A stretch of DNA of 64,000 nt from Vogesella urethralis (GCF_007644045.2 NZ_VMDW02000075.1:149838-213837); one strand, 5' to 3'. Positions 19,559-29,584 are shown, counted from the first letter of the stretch. A program made the numbers and translations. Notes: generated from the letters alone by a model not told the origin.

Positions 19559-19977
19559 GGTCGCGTCTTAATCTGATTTTGCTAGGTGTGGCTGATGTGG
19601 CACGCAGTGCTGAATTTTACTCGGCACTAGGCTGGCAGCGTTCGCCACGAGGCTCGGCCGCGTTTGTGTTGTTTGACCTGGGCGGCGTGGCAGTGGCGTT
19701 GCAATCGCGCGAGGCGATGGCTTGCGATGCCGGTTACCCCGATGCGGCCGGTAATGGCTTTACCGGTATGGCGCTGGCCTACATTGCCCGGAATGCCGAC
19801 GATGTTTACCGGGTGCTGGACAAAGCGGTTGCCCTGGGCGCTACGCTTGCCGTGCCGGCTCGGGCAACTGCATGGGGGCATAGCGGCTATTTTCGCGATC
19901 TGGATGGTCATCTGATCGAGGTGTTGTACGAAGATGGCTGGCAGTTTGATGCGCATGACAATCTGGTGCTGGACTGA
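19555..19977 (+). CDS. VOC-family (glyoxalase-like) protein
   Basis: 140-residue protein of the vicinal oxygen chelate superfamily. The N-terminal LILLGVADVARSAEFYSALGW and the C-terminal YFRDLDGHLIEVLY are the paired beta-alpha-beta marks of a glyoxalase or bleomycin-resistance fold. The ending of the second includes the typical metal-ligand glutamate. The substrate is unknown. It is translationally coupled to the MFS transporter (4-base overlap) and followed three bases later by the SnoaL-like gene, so the three form one operon. Confidence 0.82.
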   Translation: MRSRLNLILLGVADVARSAEFYSALGWQRSPRGSAAFVLFDLGGVAVALQSREAMACDAGYPDAAGNGFTGMALAYIARNADDVYRVLDKAVALGATLAVPARATAWGHSGYFRDLDGHLIEVLYEDGWQFDAHDNLVLD

Positions 19978-19980
19978 GCA

Positions 19981-20358
19981 ATGCACGCAACGCCACAACT
20001 GGCGCTGGCAGCTTATGAAGAAGCGCTGGCCAGCTACGACTGGGAACAGATTGCCCCGCTCATTCACCCGGATGCCTGCTTTTTGTTTTCCACCGGTAGT
20101 CACCATGGCAAAGAGGCTATCGGTGAGGCGATGCGTCGCGTTTTCTCGCGGATCCGCGATGAGCGGTATTGCATTAGCGCTTTGCATTGGGGGCATATCG
20201 GTGCGGATATTGCCTGTGCCAGCTACCGTTTCGATTGGCAGGGCGTGATTGATGGCGAGCTGGCCAGCGGTGCAGGGCGTGGTAGCTGTACCCTGCTGCG
20301 CGACGAGGTTCACGGCTGGCGCTTGCTGAGTGAGCATCTGGGCCCGTTGGCAGCATGA
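19981..20358 (+). CDS. SnoaL/NTF2-like protein
   Basis: 125-residue protein with the look of the NTF2-like (SnoaL, DUF4440) fold: an opening helix, then YEEALASYDWEQIAPLIHPDACF, the G-HHGKEAIGEAM segment, and terminal strands ending WRLLSEHLGPL. Members include isomerases, cyclases and many uncharacterised proteins. It starts three bases after the VOC gene and is probably last in the MFS-VOC-SnoaL unit. The XRE regulator gene converges on it 15 bases away. Confidence 0.72.
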   Translation: MHATPQLALAAYEEALASYDWEQIAPLIHPDACFLFSTGSHHGKEAIGEAMRRVFSRIRDERYCISALHWGHIGADIACASYRFDWQGVIDGELASGAGRGSCTLLRDEVHGWRLLSEHLGPLAA

Positions 20359-20373
20359 ATTTGCGGTGCAGCG

Positions 20374-21147
20374 CTACAACAACATCACCAGCTTCAATTC
20401 GGGCGCGTGCGCCAGCCGTAGCGTCAGCTGCTGGTAGCTGAGTCGCCCTTGGCGCGCGTGGTTGAACACCCGCTCGCCGCCTTCTCTTCCCAATACATCC
20501 TGCTGCCGCCACAGTTCGTCGAAGGCGGCGCTGCTTTCCCGCAGCCCGGCAATCAGCGCGTTCGCCGCCTCGTGTTGCAGCACGCTGGTGTCGGCACGGA
20601 ACTCGGCCACCATGCGTCGCGCCCGCGTCGGCCAGTCGTCTACCAGCTGCGCGGCCAACGGGTGGCAGAACATGAACTGCAGCAGGTTCTTGTCGCCAGG
20701 CTGGTCCAGCCAGCCGGCAAACAGTTCGCCGGCTTCGGCGTTCCACGCCGGTATCTGCCATAGCGCGTCCAGCACGTAAGCGGGCCGGCTGATGTGGGCG
20801 GTAGCGGCGGCCAGCATCTGTTCGGCTTCGGGGTTGGCCGCAGCGCTGCTGTGCTGCGGGTTTTTCTGCCCCGCCAGGTTGAACAGGTACTCGGTTTCGG
20901 CGCGCGACAGCTGCAGCGTGCTGGCCAGCGCCGCCAGCGTGACAGCCGATACCGACTGCGTGCGGCCTTGCTCTATCCACGTCAGCCAGGTAGGGCTGAT
21001 GCCGCACAGCGCGGCCACCTCTTCGCGGCGCAGGCCTTTGGCGCGGCGGCGGCTGCCGGCGGGCAGGCCGGCTTGCTCCGGTTGCAGCCGCTCGCGGTGG
21101 CTGCGGATGAAGTCGCCCAGCGGGCTGGGCTGGCTGCTGCTGCGCAT
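20374..21147 (-). CDS. XRE-family transcription regulator with MmyB-like domain
   Basis: 257-residue regulator. A helix-turn-helix lies at about residues 38-75: GLRREEVAALCGISPTWLTWIEQG matches the group of regulators whose C-terminal half is an MmyB-like ligand-binding domain. That domain follows (AYVLDALWQIPAWNAEA through RMVAEFRAD to the end). Its ligand is unknown; family members often control a neighbouring oxidoreductase. Here it converges on the MFS-VOC-SnoaL operon. A repeated GTACTAG word lies just upstream. Confidence 0.88.
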   Translation of the reverse strand: MRSSSQPSPLGDFIRSHRERLQPEQAGLPAGSRRRAKGLRREEVAALCGISPTWLTWIEQGRTQSVSAVTLAALASTLQLSRAETEYLFNLAGQKNPQHSSAAANPEAEQMLAAATAHISRPAYVLDALWQIPAWNAEAGELFAGWLDQPGDKNLLQFMFCHPLAAQLVDDWPTRARRMVAEFRADTSVLQHEAANALIAGLRESSAAFDELWRQQDVLGREGGERVFNHARQGRLSYQQLTLRLAHAPELKLVMLL

Positions 21148-21174
21148 GGCAAGGTCTCGTGGCTGTTAGTGGTA

Positions 21175-21204
21175 GTACTAGTATAAATGCTTATCTTGTA
21201 CTAG
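21175..21204. promoter_or_regulatory. Candidate operator upstream of the XRE gene
   Basis: GTACTAG occurs at 21175-21181 and again at 21198-21204, 23 bases apart (about two helical turns). The first copy is inside the palindrome TAGTACTA. The sites begin 28 bases before the regulator start and about 130 bases before leuC. Confidence 0.4.
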
Positions 21205-21330
21205 GAAAAAGCCTGCGTCATGATGGTGGCTAACGCAGGATTTGCGCCGGGGCAAAGCCGGGTGGCGCCGCAGGGCGCACGCTGGCCGGCAGGCAAATCC
21301 CTTGTTTCATCCTTACCTGAAGGCGCGACC

Positions 21331-22737
21331 ATGACCGCACAAACCCTGTACGACAAGCTGTGGCACAGCCACGTGGTGCACGAAGAAGCCGACGGCACCG
21401 TTTTGCTCTACATCGACCGCCACCTGGTGCACGAAGTGACCAGTCCGCAGGCGTTTGAAGGCCTGAAGCTGGCCGGTCGCCCGCTGTGGCGCGTGGATTC
21501 GGTGGTGTCGACTGCCGACCACAACACCCCCACCAACGATTGGGACAAGGGCATCCAGGACCCGATTTCGCGCCAGCAGGTAGAAACGCTGGACGCCAAC
21601 ATCAAGGCCTTTGGCGCGCTGGCTTACTTCCCGTTCAAGGACAAAGGCCAGGGCATTGTGCACGTGATGGGGCCGGAACAGGGCGCAACCCTGCCGGGTA
21701 TGACCGTGGTCTGTGGTGATAGCCATACCTCCACCCACGGCGCTTTTGGCGCGCTGGCGCACGGTATCGGCACCTCGGAAGTAGAACACGTGATGGCCAC
21801 CCAGACGCTGGTGGCGAAGAAATCCAAAAACATGCTGGTGCGTGTGGACGGCAAGCTGCCGGCCGGCATTACCGGTAAAGACGTGGCGCTGGCGATTATC
21901 GGCAAGATCGGCACCGCCGGCGGTACCGGCTACGCCATCGAGTTTGGCGGCGAAGCCATTCGCGAGCTGTCGATGGAAGGCCGCATGAGCCTGTGCAATA
22001 TGGCCATCGAAGCCGGCGCCCGTTCCGGTCTGGTGGCGGTGGACCAGAAAACCATCGATTACGTCAAAGGCCGCCCGTTTGCGCCGAAAGGCGAACAGTG
22101 GGACGCCGCTGTGGCGTACTGGAACACGCTGCATTCCGACGATGGCGCGCACTTCGACCAGATCGTCGTGCTGGACGCCGCCGACATCCAGCCGCAAGTA
22201 ACCTGGGGTACCTCGCCGGAAATGGTGACCGACATCAACGGCCGCGTGCCGGACCCGGCGCAAGAAGCCGATCCGGTGAAGAAGGGTTCCATCGAGCGTG
22301 CACTGGCCTATATGGGCCTGCAAGCCGGCACCCCGATGAGCGAGATTCCGGTAGACATCGTGTTCATCGGCTCCTGTACCAACAGCCGTATCGAAGACTT
22401 GCGTGACGCTGCTGCCGTGGCGCGTGGCCGCCAGAAAGCGGCCAACGTCAAGCAGGTGCTGGTGGTGCCGGGTTCCGGCCTGGTGAAAGCACAGGCGGAA
22501 CAAGAAGGCCTGGACAAAGTCTTTATCGAAGCAGGCTTTGAATGGCGCGAACCGGGCTGCTCGATGTGTCTGGCGATGAACGCCGACCGTCTGCAACCGG
22601 GTGAGCGTTGTGCCTCCACCTCCAACCGCAACTTTGAAGGTCGTCAGGGCCAGGGTGGCCGTACCCACCTGGTGAGCCCGGCCATGGCCGCGGCGGCTGC
22701 CGTCGCCGGCCGTTTTGTCGACTTCCGCGCACTGTAA
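21331..22737 (+). CDS. leuC: 3-isopropylmalate dehydratase, large subunit
   Basis: 468-residue aconitase-family protein. With LeuD it isomerises 2- to 3-isopropylmalate in leucine synthesis. The three cysteines that hold the 4Fe-4S cluster are C349 ([11 protein letters not shown]), C410 and C413 (GCSMC). [14 protein letters not shown] and EFGGEAI are also present. ATG at 21331 gives the standard N-terminus [11 protein letters not shown]. The leader 21212-21239 can form a CCTGCGT / ACGCAGG hairpin, with no recognisable attenuator. It begins the leuC-entericidin-leuD-leuB cluster; leuA is not in the window. Confidence 0.97.
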   Translation: MTAQTLYDKLWHSHVVHEEADGTVLLYIDRHLVHEVTSPQAFEGLKLAGRPLWRVDSVVSTADHNTPTNDWDKGIQDPISRQQVETLDANIKAFGALAYFPFKDKGQGIVHVMGPEQGATLPGMTVVCGDSHTSTHGAFGALAHGIGTSEVEHVMATQTLVAKKSKNMLVRVDGKLPAGITGKDVALAIIGKIGTAGGTGYAIEFGGEAIRELSMEGRMSLCNMAIEAGARSGLVAVDQKTIDYVKGRPFAPKGEQWDAAVAYWNTLHSDDGAHFDQIVVLDAADIQPQVTWGTSPEMVTDINGRVPDPAQEADPVKKGSIERALAYMGLQAGTPMSEIPVDIVFIGSCTNSRIEDLRDAAAVARGRQKAANVKQVLVVPGSGLVKAQAEQEGLDKVFIEAGFEWREPGCSMCLAMNADRLQPGERCASTSNRNFEGRQGQGGRTHLVSPAMAAAAAVAGRFVDFRAL

Positions 22738-22753
22738 GCAAAGGCAAACAATC

Positions 22754-22876
22754 ATGACTATCCGACTTCTGGCACTGCTTTCCGTGGTATTGGTCATCAC
22801 CGGCTGCAACACGGTTTCCGGTATCGGCAAGGACATCAAGAAGGCGGGTAGCGCCATTGAAAGGGCTGCACAATGA
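22754..22876 (+). CDS. Entericidin A/B family lipoprotein
   Basis: 40-residue lipoprotein. A short hydrophobic signal ends in a lipobox-like VITGC, followed by [21 protein letters not shown], the amphipathic entericidin pattern. Known entericidins of E. coli form a toxin-antidote-like pair tied to stationary phase, but single copies between leuC and leuD are common in betaproteobacteria and their role is unclear. The stop overlaps the leuD start (ATGA), so the gene is translationally coupled to leuD. Confidence 0.85.
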   Translation: MTIRLLALLSVVLVITGCNTVSGIGKDIKKAGSAIERAAQ

Positions 22877-23511
22877 AAGCATTCACCACACTCAACGGCC
22901 TGGTCTGCCCGCTGGACCGCGCCAACGTCGACACCGACGCCATCATCCCCAAGCAATTCCTGAAATCGATCAAGCGTTCCGGCTTCGGCCCTAACCTGTT
23001 CGACGAATGGCGTTACCTGGACCACGGCGAGCCGGGTATGGACAACAGCCAGCGCCCGCTGAACCCGGACTTTGTACTGAACTTCCCGCGCTACGCCGGC
23101 GCCCAGGTGCTGCTGGCGCGCGAGAACTTCGGCTGTGGTTCCAGCCGCGAACACGCGCCGTGGGCGCTGGAAGACCAAGGCTTCCGCGTGATCATTGCGC
23201 CGAGCTTTGCCGATATTTTCTTCAATAACTGCTTCAAGAACGGCCTGCTGCCCATCGTGCAACCGGCCGAGGTGGTAGACCAGCTGTTCCGCGAATGCGA
23301 AGCTGCAGAAGGCTACACGCTGAATGTGGACCTGCCTTCGCAGACCATTACTACGCCGTCGGGCCTGACCTTTGCCTTTGACATCACCGAACACCGCAAG
23401 CACTGCCTGCTGGGCGGCCTGGATGAAATCGGCTTGACTTTGCAGCACGCTGACAAGATCAAGGCCTACGAAGCGCAACGCCGCCAATCGCAGCCTTGGC
23501 TGTTTGCCTGA
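22873..23511 (+). CDS. leuD: 3-isopropylmalate dehydratase, small subunit
   Basis: 212-residue partner of LeuC that forms the swivelling aconitase domain. The segments [15 protein letters not shown] and [16 protein letters not shown] are diagnostic. Length matches the family. It starts within the entericidin stop and is followed by an inverted pair of the dispersed repeat before leuB. Confidence 0.97.
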   Translation: MKAFTTLNGLVCPLDRANVDTDAIIPKQFLKSIKRSGFGPNLFDEWRYLDHGEPGMDNSQRPLNPDFVLNFPRYAGAQVLLARENFGCGSSREHAPWALEDQGFRVIIAPSFADIFFNNCFKNGLLPIVQPAEVVDQLFRECEAAEGYTLNVDLPSQTITTPSGLTFAFDITEHRKHCLLGGLDEIGLTLQHADKIKAYEAQRRQSQPWLFA

Positions 23512-23518
23512 TACTCCC

Positions 23519-23544
23519 AAGGTTGGCCGCCTGCGGCCAACCTT
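23519..23544. repeat. Inverted pair of the GGTTGGCCGCA repeat between leuD and leuB
   Basis: AAGGTTGGCCGC and GCGGCCAACCTT form a perfect 12-base stem with a 2-base centre, 8 bases after the leuD stop. There is no long T-run, so it is a hairpin in the leu transcript or a weak terminator. Confidence 0.8.
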
Positions 23545-23570
23545 CTGCCCCATAGCACAGGATAAAGATC

Positions 23571-24635
23571 ATGAAAATTGCAGTTCTGCCGGGTGACGGC
23601 ATCGGTCCGGAAATCATTGCCCAAGCCAAACGCGTACTGGACGTATTGCGCAGCGACGGCCTGCCGATCGAAATGGAAGAGGCACCGCTGGGCGGCGCCG
23701 GTTACGACGCCTACGGCGTACCGTACCCGGAATTCACCCAGAAGCTGTGCCGCGAGGCCGATGCCGTGCTGCTGGGCGCCGTTGGCGGCCCGCAGTACGA
23801 CACCCTGGAGCGCCCACTGCGCCCGGAGCGTGGCCTGTTGGCCATCCGTAAAGACCTGAACCTGTTCGCCAACCTGCGTCCGGCCATCCTGTACCCGGAG
23901 CTGGCCAATGCCTCCACGCTGAAGCCGGAAGTGGTATCGGGCCTGGACATCATGATCGTGCGCGAGCTGACCGGTGATATCTACTTCGGCCAGCCGCGCG
24001 GCATCGCCGTCAACGAACTGGGCGAGCGCGAGGCGTACAACACCATGCGCTACAGCGAAGGCGAAATCCGCCGTATCGCCCACGTGGCGTTCGGTATTGC
24101 GATGAAGCGCAACAAGAAGCTGTGTTCGGTTGACAAGGCCAACGTGCTGGAAACCACCGAGTTCTGGAAAGAGATCATGATCGACGTGGCGCGCGAGTAC
24201 CCGCAGGTGGAGCTGAGCCACATGTACGTGGACAACGCCGCCATGCAGCTGGTCCGCAACCCCAAGCAGTTCGACGTGATGGTGACCGGCAATATCTTTG
24301 GCGACATCCTGTCCGACGAAGCCTCCATGCTCACCGGCTCCATCGGCATGCTGCCGTCGGCGTCGCTGGATCAGAACAACAAGGGCCTGTACGAGCCGAG
24401 CCACGGTTCCGCGCCGGATATCGCCGGCAAGAATCTAGCCAACCCGCTGGCGACCATCCTGTCGGCGGCCATGATGCTGCGTTATACCTTCGGCCAGGAA
24501 GCCGCCGCCCAGCGCGTAGAAAATGCCGTGAAAACCGTGCTGGCCAAGGGCTACCGTACTGCTGACATCTTTGAAGCCGGCTGCGAGAAAGTCAGCTGCA
24601 GCGGCATGGGTGATGCCGTGGTTGCCGCCATGTAA
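23571..24635 (+). CDS. leuB: 3-isopropylmalate dehydrogenase
   Basis: 354-residue NAD-dependent decarboxylating dehydrogenase, the third step of leucine synthesis. It opens [14 protein letters not shown], has the GPQYD segment, the arginines of the substrate pocket ([20 protein letters not shown]), the catalytic lysine in SVDKANVL, and the late segment [16 protein letters not shown] that touches NAD. Length and motifs are standard. It lies 59 bases after leuD, the two separated by the hairpin of the dispersed repeat. Confidence 0.97.
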   Translation: MKIAVLPGDGIGPEIIAQAKRVLDVLRSDGLPIEMEEAPLGGAGYDAYGVPYPEFTQKLCREADAVLLGAVGGPQYDTLERPLRPERGLLAIRKDLNLFANLRPAILYPELANASTLKPEVVSGLDIMIVRELTGDIYFGQPRGIAVNELGEREAYNTMRYSEGEIRRIAHVAFGIAMKRNKKLCSVDKANVLETTEFWKEIMIDVAREYPQVELSHMYVDNAAMQLVRNPKQFDVMVTGNIFGDILSDEASMLTGSIGMLPSASLDQNNKGLYEPSHGSAPDIAGKNLANPLATILSAAMMLRYTFGQEAAAQRVENAVKTVLAKGYRTADIFEAGCEKVSCSGMGDAVVAAM

Positions 24636-24672
24636 ATGACCGTTTTAATGCTGTTCAAATAAAAAAACGACA

Positions 24673-24710
24673 CCCCATTGTGCGCGCTGCTGTTGCCCTG
24701 CACAATGGGG
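24673..24710. promoter_or_regulatory. Long hairpin between leuB and asd
   Basis: Perfect 11-base inverted repeat CCCCATTGTGC / GCACAATGGGG with a 16-base loop. The A-run is on the left (minus-strand terminator orientation), although both flanking genes read plus. Possibly a leader structure for asd. Confidence 0.5.
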
Positions 24711-24789
24711 TCGATCACTAGATAAGCCTGCCTTCAAGCAGGGCGGGCAAACGGTTTCAAACACCCGACGACATTCAGGAGAAATTATC

Positions 24790-25896
24790 GTGCGAGTAGG
24801 TTTTGTAGGCTGGCGCGGCATGGTGGGTTCCGTGCTGATGCAGCGCATGCTGGAAGAGAACGATTTTGCCGTTATCAACGAGCCGGTGTTCTTCACCACC
24901 TCCAATGTGGGTGGTGCTGCGCCCAACGTTGGCCGCGAGGTGCCGCCGCTGAAAGACGCGCGCAATATCGACGAACTGAAAGCGATGGACGCCATCGTTA
25001 CTTGCCAGGGTGGTGATTACACCGCCGAGGTATACGGCAAACTGCGCGCGGCCGGCTGGACCGGTTACTGGATTGACGCGGCTTCCAGTCTGCGCATGGA
25101 AGACAACGCCGTGATCGTGCTGGACCCGGTCAACCGCAACGTGATCGACGCGGCGCTGGCCAAGGGCGTAAAAGATTACATCGGCGGCAACTGTACCAAC
25201 TCCATCATGCTGATGGGCATGGGTGGTTTGTTCCGTGAAGGTCTGGTGGAGTGGGTATCGTCGATGACGTACCAGGCGGCATCCGGTGGCGGTGCCAACC
25301 ACATGCGCGAGCTGCTGAAGGGTATGGGCGTGGTGCACGCAGCCGTGGCCGACGAGCTGGCTACCCCGTCGTCCGCCATTCTGGACATCGACCGCAAAGT
25401 GGCAGCCTCCATCCGCGAAGACGTGCCGACCGAGTTCTTCGGTGCGCCGCTGGCTGGCGGTCTGATCCCGTGGATCGACAAGCAGCTGGATAATGGCCAG
25501 TCCAAGGAAGAGTGGAAAGGCCAGGCCGAAGTGAACAAGATTCTGGGTACCGACGCCACCATTCCGGTAGATGGCCTGTGCGTGCGCATCGGCGCCATGC
25601 GCTGTCACAGCCTGGCACTGACCGTGAAGCTGAAAAAAGACCTGCCGCTGGAAGAAATCGAAGCCATCATCAAGTCGGGCAACGACTGGGTGAAATGGGT
25701 ACCGAACGACCGCGAAATCAGCGTAAAAGAGCTGACGCCGGCGGCCATTACCGGTGGCCTGCAAATCGGCGTTGGCCGTGTACGCAAGCTGAATATGGGT
25801 GGTGAGTACCTGTCCGCCTTCGTGATTGGCGACCAGCTGCTGTGGGGCGCTGCCGAGCCGCTGCGCCGCATGCTGCGCATCCTGATCGAGCGCTAA
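24790..25896 (+). CDS. asd: Aspartate-semialdehyde dehydrogenase
   Basis: 368-residue enzyme of the Gram-negative type. It makes aspartate semialdehyde for lysine/diaminopimelate, threonine and methionine. The nucleotide motif [13 protein letters not shown] is N-terminal. The catalytic cysteine is C135 (GGNCTNS), then [11 protein letters not shown], and the substrate and acid-base residues R and H lie in RIGAMRCHS. It begins with GTG at 24790, preceded by AGGAG. A good terminator follows, so it is separated from its paralogue. Confidence 0.96.
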   Translation: MRVGFVGWRGMVGSVLMQRMLEENDFAVINEPVFFTTSNVGGAAPNVGREVPPLKDARNIDELKAMDAIVTCQGGDYTAEVYGKLRAAGWTGYWIDAASSLRMEDNAVIVLDPVNRNVIDAALAKGVKDYIGGNCTNSIMLMGMGGLFREGLVEWVSSMTYQAASGGGANHMRELLKGMGVVHAAVADELATPSSAILDIDRKVAASIREDVPTEFFGAPLAGGLIPWIDKQLDNGQSKEEWKGQAEVNKILGTDATIPVDGLCVRIGAMRCHSLALTVKLKKDLPLEEIEAIIKSGNDWVKWVPNDREISVKELTPAAITGGLQIGVGRVRKLNMGGEYLSAFVIGDQLLWGAAEPLRRMLRILIER

Positions 25897-25931
25897 GCAA
25901 ATTTGGCAGGGTTTCCTGCAACGAAAAGCAC

Positions 25932-25959
25932 AGCCTGTCACTACGGTGGCAGGCTTTTT
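25932..25959 (+). terminator. Terminator of asd
   Basis: AGCCTGTCAC / GTGGCAGGCT stem (one G-U-type mismatch) followed by TTTTT. Confidence 0.8.
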
Positions 25960-26066
25960 AATTTGTGCACGGCTTTATTTGTCAGGCCAGTGCGCTAAAA
26001 TGACGTCAATTCTATTATCAAGGCAATCTTATATTGCCTGTGTCCGTTTGTTATCAAGGTATTTAC

Positions 26067-27080
26067 ATGTCTGAAACCATTCGTCTTGCTGTTGTCGGTG
26101 CTACCAATCTGATCGGGGAGGCCGTGCTGGATTTGCTGGCCGAGCGTCAATTGCCGATCGGCCGTGTATTTGCGCTGGATATTGCCGATAAGGAAGGCGA
26201 GACCGTTTCTTTTGGCAATCTGGAACTGGAAGTCGGCGCGGTAGGTGAATTCGATTTTGCCAATGTGTCGCTGGCCATTTTTGTCGGTGGTGCCGACATG
26301 ACGCGCCAGTATGTGCCGGAAGCGCGCCAGGCCGGTTGCGCCATCATCGATTTCAGCAGTACCTACCGTCTGTCCGATGATGTGCCGCTGTTCGTGCCCG
26401 GTGTAAACGAGGCGGTGCTGGACGATTTGGGTGAAGGCCTGCTGGTGGCGGTGCCCAATTGCACCGTCAGCCCGCTGGCGCAAGCATTGGCCGCACTGAA
26501 GGCCAGTGGCCTGCAGCGTGTCAGCGTGGCGACGTATCAGTCGGTGTCTGGTTCGGGCCGTGCCGCACTGGAAGAACTGGCCAACCAGACCACTGCCTTG
26601 TTCGGTGCCCGTGATGTGGAGCTGGAAGTTTACCCGAAGCGTATTTCTTTCAACGTGCTGCCGCTGGTCGGTGCGGTTGATGAAGACGGTGTCAGCGAAG
26701 AAGAGCGTTCCATCGAGCACGAACTGCGCAAGGTGTTGGCACTGCCGGCGCTGGAAGTGGAAGCCAGCTGCGTGCGCGTGCCGGTTTTCTTCGGTCACGG
26801 CTGGGCGGTCAGCGTGAAGACCGGAGATGAACTGACCCCGGCCAAGGCGCGCGAGCTGTTCCAGGCCGCCGGCTTGCAGGTGGTGGACGATCCGGCGGGC
26901 GACATGCCGTACGTCACGCCGCTGGAATCGTCCGGTAATGAAGCGGTTTGGGTGAGCCGTGTGCGTCGCCAGGGACAGGTGCTGTCGTTCTGGCTGGCTG
27001 CCGACAACGCACGCACCGGTGCGGCCTTGCCTTGTGTGGCGGCGACGGTTGCGCTGATGAAGCGGGGCTATTTTGCCTGA
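26067..27080 (+). CDS. Aspartate-semialdehyde dehydrogenase paralogue (USG-1 type)
   Basis: 337-residue homologue of Asd, placed between asd and fimV as in Pseudomonas and many betaproteobacteria. It keeps the nucleotide-binding start LAVVGATNLIGEAVLD. All four catalytic-type residues appear present: cysteine C132 (VPNCTVSPL), glutamine (TYQSVSGSG), and arginine and histidine (VRVPVFFGHG). Because it follows a complete asd, its own role is uncertain; it could be a second active enzyme or one with another substrate. ATG at 26067 has AAGG upstream. Confidence 0.85.
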   Translation: MSETIRLAVVGATNLIGEAVLDLLAERQLPIGRVFALDIADKEGETVSFGNLELEVGAVGEFDFANVSLAIFVGGADMTRQYVPEARQAGCAIIDFSSTYRLSDDVPLFVPGVNEAVLDDLGEGLLVAVPNCTVSPLAQALAALKASGLQRVSVATYQSVSGSGRAALEELANQTTALFGARDVELEVYPKRISFNVLPLVGAVDEDGVSEEERSIEHELRKVLALPALEVEASCVRVPVFFGHGWAVSVKTGDELTPAKARELFQAAGLQVVDDPAGDMPYVTPLESSGNEAVWVSRVRRQGQVLSFWLAADNARTGAALPCVAATVALMKRGYFA

Positions 27081-27232
27081 GTCGATAAGTGCTAGTAGTA
27101 TTGCTTACCGATAGAGCTATGTAGTTTGATTGATAACCCCGGGTTGGTCATGTCGAGACACTGAGGTGGTGCCACGACAGGCACGGGCGGCGGCCGGGAC
27201 AAGAATATTTCACCGAAAGGTAGCGCGTTACG

Positions 27233-29482
27233 ATGCGAGCCAAGAAAAAGATGAGCGCCTTGCTGGTGGCGTTGCTGTTTTCCACTGCGGCCTGGGGTGG
27301 CCTGGGCGGGATTGCCGTGCGTTCCAACCTGGGCGAGGTGCTGCGGGCGGATATCGATCTGACCGGTAGCGGCGAGGAAGAGTATGTGCGGGTCGGCCTG
27401 GCGCCGATGGATACCTTCCGTGACCTGCAAGTGGATTACAGCCCGGCGCTGACCAGCCTGCGCTTTGCCTTGGCCTATCGCTCTAACGGCAAGCCTTACA
27501 TCCGGGTGCTGTCGGTACAGCCGGTAAGCGAGCCCTATCTGCGGTTTGTGGTAGAGGCACGTACGGCCAGTGGTCGTTCAATCCGCGAGTACACCATTCT
27601 GCTCGACCCGCTGGAGTACCCGAACAAAGCCGAAGCAATCGAGCGTTCGGCCAAAGCCAGTGCGGCGGTAGAACCGCCCCGGCTGAAACCGGCCACGCCG
27701 TCTTCGGTTCGTATGCCGCTGCCGGCCCCTGCCGAGCCGGTAACGCCTGACAGTATCGTGGTGAAGCGGGGGCAGACGCTGGCACAGGTTGGCCGCATTG
27801 TTCGTCCGGAAGGTGCCACCTTGCGGCAGGCCATGGCCGCTTTGGTGCTGGCCAATCCGGGCGCTTTCATCAATGGCGATCCGTCTACCTTGCGGGCGGG
27901 TACCCGCCTGAAGGTGCCTTCGGCCGCTGCCGCCAAGGCGCTGAAGCCCGCTCGAGTGGCACAGATTCTGGATGGCACAGCCCCGCCGTCTGCGCGCCCG
28001 GTGTCTCCCCCCCCGGCGCCAAGCGTTGCACCGATGCCGGCAGCGAAGCCTGCCCAGCCGGTATTGAAACTGGAACAGCCAGATCCCGCAGCCAATCTGG
28101 CCGCGCAAGATGCCCAATTGAAGGCTGCGCAACAAAAGATCGAAGAGCTGGAGCAGAAGCTGAAAGCGCTGCAAGCAGCGAAGCCGGCGGCCCCGGCAGC
28201 GGTGCCAGCCAGCGAACCTGCCGTTGCTGCATCTGAGCCGGTGCCGCTAGCACCAGCGTCGGCGCCGGTGGTGGCTTCTCATCCGGTGGTGACTGCTTCT
28301 GCACCGGTGCCCAAACCCTTGGTGGTGGCCAGCGAGCCGGTAGATGAGGGGCAGGGTCTGCTGGATCAGGTTATGGCTTATCTGCCCCTGATCGCAGGCG
28401 GGGTATCTGCAGTACTGCTGGGTGCGGCTGCCATTCTGTTCTTGCGCCGTCGTAAACGCGGCACCAAGGCCGCTACCGAAGCAGCGGGTGCCTCCATTCT
28501 CGGTGCCAGCACCATCGGTCGTGTGGCCGGAGTAGACGAGGCAGCCGGTAATACCTTCCTGGCGGACTTTACCCGCACCGGCATGAACGGTATGGATTCC
28601 GGTGAAGTAGACCCGGTGGCTGAAGCCGAAGTGTATCTGGCTTATGGTCGCGACCAGCAAGCCGAAGAAATCCTCAAGGATGCGTTGGCCAAGGATCCTA
28701 CGCGCCACGAAGTACGGATGAAGCTGCTGGAAATCTACGCATCGCGCCAGGATAAAGCCGCTTTTGAAGGCCAGGCCCGTGAAATGCACGCTGCTTTTGA
28801 CGGCAAGGGCACCATGTGGTCGCGTACGGCAGCGCTGGGCCTGTCGATCGACCCGGAGAATCCCTTGTACGCGGGGCAGGGTGAGGCCGCTCGTCCGGCC
28901 GCTGCTGCGGCCTCGGTGGCGGCAGCCGTGGCGATTGACCTTGATTCCGAGTTGATGGGGGATGTGGGTGAGCCATCGTCGCAGCCGGCCCCGATCGAGC
29001 CGGAAGTGCTGGATATCGGCGATGACGACCCGCTGCGTGCAGCCCTGTTCGGTGAAGAGGCGGCGGTAGCTGCCGAGCCAGACAATAGCCTGGATCTTGA
29101 TAGCTTGCTGGCAGAGCCAGCCCCGGTGGCAGAGCCGGAGCCGGAGCAAGACGACAAGCACATGCTGGACTTCGACTTCAATCTGGATGCGCCAGCGCCG
29201 GCCGCCGCCGTTGAAGCCGCAGCACCGGCTGCTGTGGATGATGGTTTCGATTTTGACTTGTCATCGCTGGAAGAGCCTGCTGCAGCGCCTGCTGCTGAAA
29301 CCGCGCCATCGCTGGATGGCATGAGTCTGTCTGATGACCCGCTATCTACCAAGCTGGATCTGGCACGGGTATATCTGGATATGGGTGACAAGGAAGGCGC
29401 GCGTGAAGTGCTGGAAGAGCTGTTGACCGAGGCGCAAGGGGCGCTGAAATCCGAGGCGGAGTCGTTGCTGGCATCGCTGTAA
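27233..29482 (+). CDS. fimV: FimV-type polar hub protein (first copy)
   Basis: 749-residue envelope protein. Signal peptide (KKMSALLVALLFSTAAWG) is followed by the conserved N-terminal FimV domain starting GLGGIAVRSNLGEVLRADI. A LysM-like peptidoglycan-binding segment is at about 175-230 (VVKRGQTLAQVGR to AGTRLKVPS), then a Pro/Ala-rich linker with a short coiled coil. One membrane helix is at about 383-405, before a basic stop RRRKR. The acidic cytoplasmic part has TPR-like pieces (YLAYGRDQQAEEILKDAL) and the C-terminal FimV domain (KLDLARVYLDMGDKEGAREVL). FimV organises cell poles and supports type IV pili and c-di-GMP/cAMP signalling. Confidence 0.92.
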   Translation: MRAKKKMSALLVALLFSTAAWGGLGGIAVRSNLGEVLRADIDLTGSGEEEYVRVGLAPMDTFRDLQVDYSPALTSLRFALAYRSNGKPYIRVLSVQPVSEPYLRFVVEARTASGRSIREYTILLDPLEYPNKAEAIERSAKASAAVEPPRLKPATPSSVRMPLPAPAEPVTPDSIVVKRGQTLAQVGRIVRPEGATLRQAMAALVLANPGAFINGDPSTLRAGTRLKVPSAAAAKALKPARVAQILDGTAPPSARPVSPPPAPSVAPMPAAKPAQPVLKLEQPDPAANLAAQDAQLKAAQQKIEELEQKLKALQAAKPAAPAAVPASEPAVAASEPVPLAPASAPVVASHPVVTASAPVPKPLVVASEPVDEGQGLLDQVMAYLPLIAGGVSAVLLGAAAILFLRRRKRGTKAATEAAGASILGASTIGRVAGVDEAAGNTFLADFTRTGMNGMDSGEVDPVAEAEVYLAYGRDQQAEEILKDALAKDPTRHEVRMKLLEIYASRQDKAAFEGQAREMHAAFDGKGTMWSRTAALGLSIDPENPLYAGQGEAARPAAAAASVAAAVAIDLDSELMGDVGEPSSQPAPIEPEVLDIGDDDPLRAALFGEEAAVAAEPDNSLDLDSLLAEPAPVAEPEPEQDDKHMLDFDFNLDAPAPAAAVEAAAPAAVDDGFDFDLSSLEEPAAAPAAETAPSLDGMSLSDDPLSTKLDLARVYLDMGDKEGAREVLEELLTEAQGALKSEAESLLASL

Positions 29483-29584
29483 CACTTGATGCAGATCGAT
29501 TGCAATAGTTGATGTGCTTTCTTATTGCTGTTGCTTGCGCTTACTATGCCTGACTATCCGAAAAAACAGAAAAAAGGATCCGGG

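Noticed and set aside
21313..23553. Minus-strand open frame of 746 codons opposite leuC, the entericidin gene and leuD
   Set aside because: Shadow; the plus-strand genes carry the iron-sulfur cysteines and conserved order.
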